Assembly: GCF_016908495.1 (NCBI RefSeq)
Contig: NZ_JAFBDZ010000001.1
Coordinates: 1,488,001 to 1,552,000 of the forward strand
Length of the DNA: 64,000 nt
From: Rossellomorea pakistanensis
Lineage (GTDB): Bacteria; Bacillota; Bacilli; Bacillales; Bacillaceae_B
Direction: 5' to 3'
The translations under genes were made by a program, and so were the position numbers. Below are positions 55,642 through 64,000 of the stretch, piece by piece; the first letter of the stretch is position 1, and the number at the start of each line of letters is the position of its first letter. Below the pieces are notes generated by a model. It searched no databases and was not told where the DNA came from. It saw only the letters and a program-made list of their open reading frames with translations.

Positions 55642-56757
55642 TTGAAAGATCCAAGAATTGACGTACTAGCCAAAAATTTAATTCAATATTCTGTTCAATT
55701 ACAACCGGGAGAAAAAATATTGATTGAAAACTTCGGACTGCAGCGTGAACTTGTAACAGCTTTAGTGAAAGAAGCTTACGCAGCTGGAGGTCATCCATTT
55801 GTATCGTTAAAAGATCACACAGTAGATCGCTCACTCCTAATGGGAGCAAATGAAGAACAATATGAAATGATGGCACACTTTGAAGCCAATGTCATGAGTC
55901 AGATGGATGCTTATATCGGTCTCCGATCTGGAGAAAATATCAGCGAGCAATCTGATGTCCCTGATAAAAAAATGAAAATCCACGGAAATACCATCGGGAA
56001 AAAAGTACATAGAGAAATTCGTGTTCCAAAAACAAAATGGGTTGTACTAAGGTATCCAAATGCTTCAATGGCCCAGCTTGCTAAAATGAGTACAGAAGCA
56101 TTTGAAGACTTTTATTTTAACGTATGTAACCTTGATTATGCAAAAATGGATGAGGCAATGGATACACTGGTCAATTTAATGAACAAAACGGACAAAGTTC
56201 GCATTACCGGTGAAGGCACAGATCTTTCATTCTCTATCAAGGACATACCGGCTGTTAAATGCGCAGGCCGCCTTAATATTCCTGACGGAGAAGTATATTC
56301 TGCCCCTGTAAAAGACTCTGTTAATGGGACGATTTCATACAATACTCCATCCCCTTACCATGGATTTACCTTTGAAAATGTTAAATTAACATTTAAGGAT
56401 GGGAAAATTGTAGAAGCTACAGCTAATGACACAGAGCGCATTAATAAAATCTTCGATACAGATGAAGGAGCTCGTTTTGTTGGTGAGTTTGCGATTGGAG
56501 TAAATCCCTATATCCAGCATCCAATGCAAGATATCTTATTTGATGAAAAAATCGATGGCAGCTTCCACTTTACACCTGGCGAGTGCTATGAAGATGCCTA
56601 TAATGGAAACCATTCCAATATCCATTGGGATATGGTCATGATTCAACGCCCTGAATACGGTGGTGGCGAAATTTACTTTGATGATGTTCTGATTCGAAAA
56701 GATGGAAAATTTGTTTTACCCGAGTTAGAGGGGTTGAATCCTGAGAATTTAAAGTAA
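55642..56757 (+). CDS. ampS: M29 family aminopeptidase AmpS
   Basis: Metal aminopeptidase of 371 residues (thermophilic aminopeptidase T family). GEKILIENFG near the start, RITGEGTDLSFSIK near 190, NIPDGEVYSAPVKDSVNG near 222 (metal Glu), EFAIGVNPYIQHPMQDILFDEKIDGSFHF shortened to its NP and EKIDGS-H core near 290-320, and NHSNIHWDMV with the last metal residues. The start is TTG with AAAGGAGG upstream; the 22 codons before it are not supported. It is divergent from ytxGHJ. Cytoplasmic N-terminal peptide trimming. Confidence 0.92.
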   Translation: MKDPRIDVLAKNLIQYSVQLQPGEKILIENFGLQRELVTALVKEAYAAGGHPFVSLKDHTVDRSLLMGANEEQYEMMAHFEANVMSQMDAYIGLRSGENISEQSDVPDKKMKIHGNTIGKKVHREIRVPKTKWVVLRYPNASMAQLAKMSTEAFEDFYFNVCNLDYAKMDEAMDTLVNLMNKTDKVRITGEGTDLSFSIKDIPAVKCAGRLNIPDGEVYSAPVKDSVNGTISYNTPSPYHGFTFENVKLTFKDGKIVEATANDTERINKIFDTDEGARFVGEFAIGVNPYIQHPMQDILFDEKIDGSFHFTPGECYEDAYNGNHSNIHWDMVMIQRPEYGGGEIYFDDVLIRKDGKFVLPELEGLNPENLK

Positions 56758-56839
56758 TCATTTATTTTGGAGGGTGACTCAGCTGGAGTTGCCCTTTTTT
56801 TGGTTGGGAGAGTGCAAAGTAGAAAATAAAAAGAAACCA

Positions 56840-56970
56840 TTTTCGGGAAATGTGTAATAAATTTTGTTTTCGTGCAATTAATGGCCTGTTTTGGTGCATA
56901 AATTTTAAATCTTGTGTAAATAGGACAGGTGTTCGTGCAATATATAAGGATAATTCGTGTGATTAACCTT
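56840..56970. repeat. Degenerate tandem repeat, about 21-bp unit (first block)
   Basis: Part of the 549-base gene-free gap 56758-57306. The word TTCGTGCAAT or variants (GGGAAATGTGTAAT, TTGGTGCATAA, TTGTGTAAAT, TTCGTGTGATT) recurs with the GTG core at about 56852, 56872, 56894, 56914, 56935 and 56957, a period of 20-22 bases. Confidence 0.55.
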
Positions 56971-57078
56971 TTTAGTGAATTAGTTAGTAGCAGTATTAGA
57001 ATGTAGCTTTGTAGATGAGAGGTGTATTGCAGCTTGACTCCTTGATTGTAGGTAAGCTTTCGATTTCATATGCCCCCC

Positions 57079-57240
57079 CCTTTTTATAAGCTTCTATCAA
57101 CTTTTTATGAGGCACTTCCCTCTTTTTATGCGCCAAATTCATTCCTTATGATGCTTTTTCCGATTTTATGCGTCCAACCGTTTTCAAGCCTCTTTAATAC
57201 TTTTATAGGCTACTTTAAATCTAAGTTTCCACTAGATTAC
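57079..57240. repeat. Degenerate tandem repeat, about 21-bp unit (second block)
   Basis: TTTTTATG or close variants recur at about 57081, 57101, 57122, 57144 and 57163, each followed by a variable C-rich half. A run of nine or so C starts the block. Sequence of the unit differs from the first block. Confidence 0.5.
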
Positions 57241-57261
57241 TCCAGCTTTTCTTCTCCCCCC

Positions 57262-57292
57262 AAAAAAGGTGACCCATCATAGGATCACCTTC
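57262..57292 (-). terminator. Terminator after murC
   Basis: AAGGTGA and TCACCTT arms with TCC/GGG inside, followed by TTTTTTG on the minus strand. Confidence 0.82.
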
Positions 57293-57306
57293 TTATCAAA
57301 AGCCAC

Positions 57307-58629
57307 TTAAGACTTTTCTATCTTTAAATGTTCTTCAAGAGTACGTTCATATGCATCTTGAAATTTCTGGATATCTCCAGCACCCATAAATATTAGCACA
57401 CCATTATCATGGACTAGAAGTGGTGAGGTATTATCTTCTTGAATGATCATACTGCCATCGATTTTGTTCTGAAGATCTTTAATCGAAAGCTTCCCATGAT
57501 TTTCCCTGGCAGAGCCGAAGATTTCACAGAGATATACTTTGTCTGCCTCGCTTAAGCTGTCGGCAAAATCGGTGAGAAAGGTCTGAGTTCTTGTGAATGT
57601 GTGCGGTTGAAAGACTGCTATTATTTCCCGGCCAGGGAACTTTTGTCTAGCTGCATCAACCGTTGCTTTGATTTCTGTTGGGTGGTGGGCATAGTCATCA
57701 ATAAGAATCTGTCCACCTAATTGTTTTTCTGAGAATCTGCGTTTAACACCTTCAAAAGAAGCTAACCTATCTTGAACCTTCTCAGGATCGATATCTTCGT
57801 AGTGACATAGTGCAATAACAGAAAGAGCGTTAAGGATACTATGGTCACCGAATGTATTGATTGTAAAAGTTGCGTAGAATTCGTTTCTGACAAATACATC
57901 AAAAGTTGTCCCACTTGGTTCTTTTACGATATTTCTTGCTTGAAAATCGTTTTCTTCTGCAAATCCGTAAAACAATACTGGAACTTTTGCTTGTATCTTT
58001 TGAAGTTGTTCATCATCACCGCATGCAATAATTCCTTTTTTAACTTGCATGGCCATTGCTTGAAATGCTTCAAAGACATCGTCAATATTGGCAAAGTAAT
58101 CAGGATGATCAAAATCGATATTGGTCATGATAGCGTAATCTGGATAGTAGGAAAGAAAATGTCTTCTGTATTCACATGCTTCAAATACAAAATATTTTGC
58201 ATCTTTTTCTCCCTTACCTGTTCCATCCCCAATAAGATAAGAGGTAGGTTTAGCTCCTCTCATGACATGGGCTAGTAAGCCTGTAGTAGAGGTTTTCCCA
58301 TGAGCTCCAGTCACAGCCACACTCGTGAATTTTTGCATGAAATCACCTAGGAACTTGTGATACCTTGTGATTGGTAATTCGAGTGATTGTGCTTTTTCAA
58401 TTTCTTCATGACTGTCAGGGAAAGCATTACCTGCAATTACTTCCATCCCCTCATAAATGTTATCAGCATTAAATGGCATAATCTTTATCTGTGAATCTTC
58501 CAATGCTTTCTGTGTAAAAAAATACTTTTCCACATCAGATCCTTGAACTTTATAGTCCATATCGTGAAGCACTTGGGCTAGCGCACTCATTCCAGAACCC
58601 TTTATCCCTACGAAATGGTATATTGTCAT
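57307..58629 (-). CDS. murC: UDP-N-acetylmuramate-L-alanine ligase
   Basis: Cytoplasmic Mur ligase that adds L-Ala to UDP-MurNAc, 440 residues. N-terminal Rossmann domain [21 protein letters not shown] loop [15 protein letters not shown] near residue 110, [24 protein letters not shown] near 175, and the C-terminal domain with [12 protein letters not shown] and [16 protein letters not shown] precedes the ATG. Location apart from the dcw cluster, near ytxG and sftA, is the Bacillus pattern. Confidence 0.96.
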   Translation of the reverse strand: MTIYHFVGIKGSGMSALAQVLHDMDYKVQGSDVEKYFFTQKALEDSQIKIMPFNADNIYEGMEVIAGNAFPDSHEEIEKAQSLELPITRYHKFLGDFMQKFTSVAVTGAHGKTSTTGLLAHVMRGAKPTSYLIGDGTGKGEKDAKYFVFEACEYRRHFLSYYPDYAIMTNIDFDHPDYFANIDDVFEAFQAMAMQVKKGIIACGDDEQLQKIQAKVPVLFYGFAEENDFQARNIVKEPSGTTFDVFVRNEFYATFTINTFGDHSILNALSVIALCHYEDIDPEKVQDRLASFEGVKRRFSEKQLGGQILIDDYAHHPTEIKATVDAARQKFPGREIIAVFQPHTFTRTQTFLTDFADSLSEADKVYLCEIFGSARENHGKLSIKDLQNKIDGSMIIQEDNTSPLLVHDNGVLIFMGAGDIQKFQDAYERTLEEHLKIEKS

Positions 58630-58787
58630 AATAGAACCTCCAACAATCGTCTATCTGTAAACAGTATATGATACTTAGCCTATTTTGCTATGTAATCATG
58701 TAACAATCTTTTTATAGTCATACTACTTATGATTTTCATATTGCCTCATTATATCATCTTTTCAAGCCCATTTCTATGAATCGCATG

Positions 58788-59441
58788 TTACAGTGTCTTT
58801 AAGATATAGTGAACAGCATTTTCTTTAAGAAAACTTCTCCATGTATTCTCTGAGTTCTCTACCCGTTTATAGTCATCCAAAAGGTCATTCATAAGGCTTT
58901 TTTCTTTTACCCAATAAGCTGGACCAAGTAACAATTGATTTAATTGAATTGGAATACTTCTTATAAATAAATATGGGTCATGCTCGTTATTTTGTTTAAA
59001 TGATTTATTTACTACATGCAAGTTTTCATCATTAAAAAGGCTGCGAACGACCAGGTATTCTTCTGACAGGTCAATTAATTTTACCGGTTGCCAGGGTGCC
59101 GTTAAAAACAGAGCCCCCAATAATCTGGTAGGCTCTGAAGCTTCAGAAGCTTTCAAATGCAAAAATTGGTAGAAAATGGACTGGCCCTTAATCGTTTTAT
59201 AATCAAATAACAGCCAATGTTGAAACGTATCTTTAATTTTAGTTGAAGTTAATTCTTTATCTACAGCAATGTGAAATTTCTCTTGAAAAAGCATTTTCGC
59301 TCTTACTTTTTCGCGAATGTTCACTTCTCTGTTTAAAAATTCAAGACTTTCATTGTACAAGTTCATTCCTTGCGCAATAGCCAATTGCAATTTCTTCTTT
59401 CGGTAAGCGTCTAAATCAATAAGGAATTCCTGGTCAGACAT
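58788..59441 (-). CDS. Hypothetical soluble protein linked to pncB
   Basis: Protein of 217 residues (ATG) or 220 (GTG 9 bases earlier), with AGGTG upstream of the ATG. Mostly helical, no membrane segment or known motif; conserved-looking stretch TKIKDTFQHWLLFDYKTIKG and LLGALFLTAPWQPVKLIDLS. The size and the FQHWLLFDY motif slightly recall plant-pathogen-type helical regulators but no family is recognised. It begins two bases before the pncB stop region ends, so it is co-translated with that gene. Function unknown. Confidence 0.75.
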   Translation of the reverse strand: MSDQEFLIDLDAYRKKKLQLAIAQGMNLYNESLEFLNREVNIREKVRAKMLFQEKFHIAVDKELTSTKIKDTFQHWLLFDYKTIKGQSIFYQFLHLKASEASEPTRLLGALFLTAPWQPVKLIDLSEEYLVVRSLFNDENLHVVNKSFKQNNEHDPYLFIRSIPIQLNQLLLGPAYWVKEKSLMNDLLDDYKRVENSENTWRSFLKENAVHYILKTL

Positions 59442-59452
59442 TTTTTTCACAC

Positions 59453-60556
59453 CTATTCAAAATCGACCTTTTCTAAGCGAGGATTCCAGCGTAACTTTCT
59501 ACCTGCTTTTGCTTGATGCTTACCATCTAATATAACGTTATCGCCTGTGAATCCCATATTAATTTTTAATAAACTACTTCCAACTCCATAAACATCGACT
59601 GGAACATTATTGCTTTCAAATTGAGTAATACGCTCCTCGTTAAACCCACCAGTCACGACAATCTTCACATGTTGAAACCCTTCTGAATCAAGCTCATTAC
59701 GCAATGCATGAACCAGTTCTGCATTGACCCCTCTTGGATCAAATGTACCTAAGAGATGTTGATTTCGAAGGAAATATTTATCTATCATCGTTCTTGATGT
59801 ATCAATACGGACTCCTTTTAATTCATCCCCGAAAACTCGGGCAACTTTCAAGGAATCCGTAATCACATCATTGTTGTAATCTACAAGGGCAATGAGTTCA
59901 TCATTTGGGAACGTTTCTTTGTAAGCTTGAGTTGCCTCGACAATATCACCATTAAACATTTGAATAAGGGCATGAGGCATCGTTCCCATTCCTTGCTTCC
60001 CCCACCACTCATTCATAGCATTGGTTGCTTGTGCTGTAGAGCCTCCGATAAAAGCAGCGTAACCATCTCCTGCTTGTTGAGTAAAATGATCGTCACGGTC
60101 ACCCATAAATATCACCGGCTTTTGCTCCCCTGATAAAGCAGCGGCTTTCATCAATCGATAGACATTTGTTGCAACTGACGTCCGTCTTGCAAGGACCCCA
60201 TCGATTATTCCTTCCAAGTATCCAAAGTCTTGGTAACGTCCAGATATGGTTAGAACTGTCTCAAAAGGATGAATTTCATCTCCATCTTTTAGTGAATGAA
60301 TCTCAAGCTGTTCTGGATTGTCTGCGAATGTATGCAAAAGAGCAATGGCTTCATCCGTTCCACATAGGACACCATGATTCTTTTGAAAGAATTGCATGGT
60401 AATCTTGCTTTCCGGTTTATATTTTTTGACAATTTCTCTTGTTTTTAAAAAATATACAGCAGAAAACCAACCTTCCCTAACTCTTTTGTCAAATTTGAAG
60501 GTTTTATTTGTTAAACGATTTATTTTTCCTTGAAGTTTTAACTCGATTTCTTTCAT
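59453..60556 (-). CDS. pncB: Nicotinate phosphoribosyltransferase
   Basis: NAD-salvage enzyme of 367 residues joining nicotinate and PRPP. It belongs to the shorter, archaeal-like form: GYLEGIIDGVLARRTSVATN, MGDRDDHFTQQAGDGYAAF, GGSTAQATNAMNEWW, RIDTSRTM and IVVTGGFNEERI near residue 310 (phosphate loop), YGVGSSLLKI. A zinc site is not evident. AAGGAGC precedes the ATG. It lies between sftA and a hypothetical gene with which it overlaps functionally as an operon. Confidence 0.9.
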   Translation of the reverse strand: MKEIELKLQGKINRLTNKTFKFDKRVREGWFSAVYFLKTREIVKKYKPESKITMQFFQKNHGVLCGTDEAIALLHTFADNPEQLEIHSLKDGDEIHPFETVLTISGRYQDFGYLEGIIDGVLARRTSVATNVYRLMKAAALSGEQKPVIFMGDRDDHFTQQAGDGYAAFIGGSTAQATNAMNEWWGKQGMGTMPHALIQMFNGDIVEATQAYKETFPNDELIALVDYNNDVITDSLKVARVFGDELKGVRIDTSRTMIDKYFLRNQHLLGTFDPRGVNAELVHALRNELDSEGFQHVKIVVTGGFNEERITQFESNNVPVDVYGVGSSLLKINMGFTGDNVILDGKHQAKAGRKLRWNPRLEKVDFE

Positions 60557-60679
60557 CCTCGAAGCTCCTTACAATGTCCTGTAAAAACCAAAATGAGAAG
60601 AACGATTTATCTTTTAGAAGGATTAATCGTTCTCTCGTATTCCCAAGTATTTTTACACATAGCACTAGAATACCACGTA

Positions 60680-63139
60680 TTAAAAATTGTTACTAGTCTC
60701 TAGTAGGGAGCCAAGATCTTCCTCTGTTATCAATACATCTCTCGGTTTACTTCCTCTCGCTTCAGAGACAATCCCATTGTCCTCCATCATTTCGATTAAT
60801 CTAGCTGCACGATTATACCCGATTCTGAAGCGTCTTTGTAGTGATGAGGTCGATGCACCCCCCTGATCAATGACGAATTCACAGGCATCATAGAAAAGCT
60901 CATCTTCGTCTTCTACTGATTGAGCCTTTTTCAAAAGCTCCTCCTGATGAAAGAGGTAGGTTGGTTCTTTTTGTTCTCTAGCGTGTCTGACAATATCATC
61001 GATTTCATCATCTGAAACAAATGTCCCTTGTAAACGAACAGGCTTTGAAGAGCCGTTTTCTAAAAAGAGCATGTCTCCTTTTCCAAGTAATCGTTCAGCT
61101 CCACTTGAATCAATGATTGTTCTAGAATCTACTCCTGATGAAACAGAAAAGGCAATTCTTGTTGGGACATTTGCTTTAATTAATCCTGTTATAACATCTA
61201 CAGAAGGTCGTTGTGTCGCTATAATAAGATGAATACCACATGCCCTTGCTTTCTGGGCAATTCGGCAAATCGCCTCCTCCACATCTGCAGGCGACATCAT
61301 CATGAGGTCTGCTAATTCATCAATAATGATCACGACATAAGGGAGCTTGTTCTTCAGATTCCCCTCCCGTTTTGCTAGTTCATTAAATCTAGTAATATCT
61401 CGAACTCCTGTATGAGCAAATAGTTCATACCTTCTTTCCATTTCCTCTACAGCCCATTTTAATGCAGCTGTTGCCGCTTTAACATCTGTAATCACAGGGC
61501 TAACGAGGTGTGGAATTCGATTATAGGGAGCTAGCTCGACCATTTTAGGGTCAATCAATAATAATTTCAGTTCCTCGGGATCGGCTTTGTATAATAGACT
61601 CACTAAAATCGAGTTTATACAAACACTCTTTCCTGAACCGGTTGCACCTGCAATTAATCCATGAGGCATTTTTCTCAAATCCGTGACAATTGGCTGACCG
61701 GATATATCGAGTCCCAACGCCGCCGTTAAAGGTGAATCCGAGTCTCTAAAAGCCTCACTCGTAATGATCTCGCTAATACATACAGGTCTGCTATCTTGAT
61801 TCGGAACCTCAATTCCGACAGTATGCTTTCCAGGAATTGGCGCTTCAATGCGAATGTCTTTAGCGGCTAAACTTAACTTAATATCATCTGATAGATTGGT
61901 AATTTTATTCACCTTAACTCCCGGCTCTGGTTGAACTTCAAAACGCGTAACAGAAGGACCTTGAGTCACATTCACAACCCTTGCTTTAACATTAAAGTTC
62001 AGCAACGTATCATTTAAAAGATGACTTTGGTTCGTTAGCCACTCTGAACTCATTTCCTTCGCAATAGGAGGTGCCAAGTAATTGATCGATGGAAATTCAT
62101 AATCCCCTGCTGCCTCTTGATAGAAATCCGTTTTCTCTAATTCTTTGTATTCTTCAATAGCTTTTTCGCCTTGTCTTTCACTACTTGTTTTAGTAGGTAC
62201 GGTTTTCTCTATTGAATTCCCTCTTCCCATTTGTCCTTGTTCAAGCTTCCTTTTGTCTTGCTTTAACATAAGTACATTAAAGGGCAAATGTGAACGACCT
62301 GACTTCTTTTTCGGTGGCTCTGCTTTTTTCTCCTCAACTATTTCAAAGCGAGGAATTTCATTTACTTCTAATTCCTCAGAATCCCCATTATCTTCCTCTT
62401 CTTCTATTGGTACTTCTACCTGAGCTGATTCAGGAACTACTTCAACTGCTGTAGCGACTTCTTTCTCTGCCACAGCCATCTCTTCTCCAAAATTAATCTG
62501 TGTTACAGCGGCTTTTTCTTTCCTTTCATCACATGATTCATTTTGAAATTCGTCTGTATCCTTATCGGCATCAGAATGTTCAGTCTCAGATACCATTAAT
62601 TCATCCTCTTCATCCAATTCAAATGAAAGGGAAGCTGGTTTTTTTTCAACCTTAACGGGTTCATGGACGAATTGTTTTCTTAGCTCTTCGTAAGTCTTCA
62701 GTTCAATCGAGACAGGCTCATGAAAGTCTTCTTCTTTTTTGAGGTTTGGTCTTTGATTAAACCCGTAAATAGGTGACGGTATTTCTGTTGGGCGAAACGG
62801 TCGTTGATATGGATCGTTTTTCTTTTTCTTTACAATTTTCTTTGTATCCTTTACAACTACCTTCTTCTCCTCTTTTTTCTTAATGGGTTGTTTGTTTTCC
62901 TGCTGAGGCTTTGGGCCATCCTTTGGCCTCCTTCTTCCCTTTGGTTTTTCCTCGGATCCATCTGGAATGATAGGAAAACGAAATTCACCTTTTGGATATT
63001 GGTAAGTCATTCTTGTCTCAATTTCTCGGTTTTTTTCAAGTTTTTGTTTTTTTTCTCTAGGTGCCGTATGATTCGGTTTTTCTATATAATCATCTTCATC
63101 CTCAGTTACTCTTCCTAATAGTTTTTTTAACCAACTCAA
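60680..63139 (-). CDS. sftA: DNA translocase SftA (YtpT), soluble FtsK/SpoIIIE type
   Basis: Cytoplasmic DNA pump of 819 residues acting at the septum to clear DNA. The N-terminal 370 residues are a charged, low-complexity linker with no membrane helix, as expected for SftA and unlike SpoIIIE. The motor follows: PHGLIAGATGSGKSVCINS (Walker A, about residue 500), YVVIIIDELADLMMM (Walker B), and KARACGIHLIIATQRPSVDV. C-terminal gamma winged helix is SSLQRRFRIGYNRAARLIE. Start is TTG (SWLKKLLGRV) with AAAGAGTGA upstream; an ATG nine codons earlier is possible. Confidence 0.93.
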   Translation of the reverse strand: MSWLKKLLGRVTEDEDDYIEKPNHTAPREKKQKLEKNREIETRMTYQYPKGEFRFPIIPDGSEEKPKGRRRPKDGPKPQQENKQPIKKKEEKKVVVKDTKKIVKKKKNDPYQRPFRPTEIPSPIYGFNQRPNLKKEEDFHEPVSIELKTYEELRKQFVHEPVKVEKKPASLSFELDEEDELMVSETEHSDADKDTDEFQNESCDERKEKAAVTQINFGEEMAVAEKEVATAVEVVPESAQVEVPIEEEEDNGDSEELEVNEIPRFEIVEEKKAEPPKKKSGRSHLPFNVLMLKQDKRKLEQGQMGRGNSIEKTVPTKTSSERQGEKAIEEYKELEKTDFYQEAAGDYEFPSINYLAPPIAKEMSSEWLTNQSHLLNDTLLNFNVKARVVNVTQGPSVTRFEVQPEPGVKVNKITNLSDDIKLSLAAKDIRIEAPIPGKHTVGIEVPNQDSRPVCISEIITSEAFRDSDSPLTAALGLDISGQPIVTDLRKMPHGLIAGATGSGKSVCINSILVSLLYKADPEELKLLLIDPKMVELAPYNRIPHLVSPVITDVKAATAALKWAVEEMERRYELFAHTGVRDITRFNELAKREGNLKNKLPYVVIIIDELADLMMMSPADVEEAICRIAQKARACGIHLIIATQRPSVDVITGLIKANVPTRIAFSVSSGVDSRTIIDSSGAERLLGKGDMLFLENGSSKPVRLQGTFVSDDEIDDIVRHAREQKEPTYLFHQEELLKKAQSVEDEDELFYDACEFVIDQGGASTSSLQRRFRIGYNRAARLIEMMEDNGIVSEARGSKPRDVLITEEDLGSLLETSNNF

Positions 63140-63242
63140 TATAATCACTCTTTCTATTAGAATCACCTTTTATTGTAACAGTTACTAGAAAAAATTCGAG
63201 TACATTTACTAGATTAGGAGTTATGTTACAGAAAAGTACAAA

Positions 63243-63294
63243 TTAAAAACAGAGACTGTGCCAAAAGGTACGAACCTTTTAGACAATCTCTGTT
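63243..63294 (-). terminator. Terminator after ytpR
   Basis: ACAGAGA with TCTCTGT at the base, then AAAAGG and CCTTTT inside, followed by TTTTT. Confidence 0.82.
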
Positions 63295-63307
63295 AGGATT
63301 CGGTCAA

Positions 63308-63913
63308 TCATGATGAAAAAGGCTTACCAATAACCTCATTTTCATCTAACACAAGAATTCCTTTTTCTTGTGGTGCATCAGGAAGATTTAATTCTTTTGC
63401 TGAACAAATCATTCCAGAGGAAGCCACACCCCGGAGTTCTGCGTCTTTAATAACCATTCCACTTGGCATAACAGCCCCTACTTTTGCTACGACAACTTTT
63501 TGTCCCCGATCTACATTTGGTGCTCCACACACAATTTGAAGTGTTTCGTTTCCAATATTCACTTTACAAATACTTAACTTGTCAGCATTCGGGTGTTTTT
63601 CTTTTTCTTCTACATAACCAACAACAAATTTCGGTGAAAAGTCGGCTACAATTTCTTCAGTAAACCCGTTTTCCTTTAATGCTTTGTTAATCTTTTGAAG
63701 GCGGTCATCTTCCATTAAAACTTGGCCATTTTCACTTACATTTAAATATGTAGAGGCTTTAAACAAATTGTAACCTAGAGTTTCATCGGTTTCTGCGTTG
63801 AAAATTCGTACTGCATTTCCCTTCTTCTGAAACCCCTTTTCACCCTCAAATGATGGTGTTAAGGAAATAATAAGGGTATCACCAACACCTTCTTTATTGT
63901 AAAAAACGTTCAT
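63308..63913 (-). CDS. ytpR: YtpR, tRNA-binding domain protein
   Basis: Stand-alone EMAP/PheT-N-like tRNA-binding domain protein of 201 residues. The OB-fold motif KFVVGYVEEKEKHPNADKLS through CKVNIGNETLQIVCGAPN is at residues 95-140, with SGMVIKDAELRGVASSGMIC following. An ATG two codons earlier overlaps the ytpQ stop; the chosen start has AGGAG eight bases before it. It is coupled to ytpQ. Exact function unknown. Confidence 0.9.
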   Translation of the reverse strand: MNVFYNKEGVGDTLIISLTPSFEGEKGFQKKGNAVRIFNAETDETLGYNLFKASTYLNVSENGQVLMEDDRLQKINKALKENGFTEEIVADFSPKFVVGYVEEKEKHPNADKLSICKVNIGNETLQIVCGAPNVDRGQKVVVAKVGAVMPSGMVIKDAELRGVASSGMICSAKELNLPDAPQEKGILVLDENEVIGKPFSS

Positions 63914-63915
63914 TT

Positions 63916-64000
63916 TCATTTCTCCTCTCTAGATTTTCGATTTTTAGCTAAAATAAAGATTGGTTCAAGCTCATTCTCTTCATAAAGAAATGATAATGCG
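63916..64000 (-). CDS. ytpQ: YtpQ (DUF1444) C-terminus, 5' part off the window
   Basis: Only the last 27 codons are visible (ALSFLYEENELEPIFILAKN then RKSREEK, stop). The LEPIFIL-x-KN ending and the coupling to ytpR identify YtpQ/DUF1444, whose role is unknown. The stop overlaps an ATG of ytpR. Confidence 0.7.
   Translation of the reverse strand, partial: ALSFLYEENELEPIFILAKNRKSREEK

Overview
The window looks like a chromosomal segment of a low-G+C, endospore-forming Bacillaceae species (Bacillus sensu lato). Evidence is strong AGGAGG-type ribosome sites, an alpha/beta-type spore protein with a sigma-G-like promoter, a Tyr T-box, an S4-type rpsD leader, CcpA with cre sites, and sigma-B/sigma-H-like promoters. 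The backbone gene order follows, from memory, the Bacillus subtilis ytfI-yteJ-sppA-ytdI-ytcJ-ytcI-sspA-thiI-nifZ-braB-ezrA-hisJ-yttP-ytsP-ytrP-rpsD-tyrS-acsA-acuABC-ytxDE-ccpA-aroA-ytxJHG-murC-ytpT-ytpR-ytpQ region.

1-20.7 kb is mostly backbone: membrane/signal-peptide proteins, NAD kinase 2, RarD permease, an amidohydrolase, an acyl-CoA synthetase, spore protein, the thiI/cysteine desulfurase pair, branched-chain amino acid carrier, EzrA, histidinol phosphatase, RefZ-like regulator, free Met-sulfoxide reductase, a methionine gamma-lyase-like enzyme with a cre site, and a GAF-GGDEF protein. 21.2-24.1 kb holds a visibly more G+C-rich PadR/DUF1048/ABC-2 exporter operon with two tandem, clearly duplicated sigma-A promoters, flanked by gene scraps; it looks acquired.

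25.2-37.7 kb, between rpsD and tyrS, is an accessory island. Its left half has a HEPN-like protein, a minimal nucleotidyltransferase, an HNH protein and a large SF2 helicase split by one in-frame TAA: a candidate, probably damaged, defence module. The right half is a graveyard: a fused duplicate excisionase-type HTH protein, short genes broken by stops or frameshifts, a wrecked tyrosine integrase, conjugation-protein scraps, a secreted peptide with a small membrane partner, and the tail of a phage tape-measure gene.

37.7-64 kb returns to backbone: tyrS with T-box, a class A PBP, acsA divergent from acuABC (acetate use, with a cre site in the gap), the MotPS-type stator, ccpA, aroA, a large FtsA/PilM-like protein, the ytxGHJ stress operon, an M29 aminopeptidase, murC, a nicotinate phosphoribosyltransferase pair, sftA, ytpR and the end of ytpQ.

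Several long gaps contain degenerate tandem repeats, each gap having its own unit sequence (about 52, 51, 21 and 21 bp). All family names are from motif recognition and memory; no database search was run.
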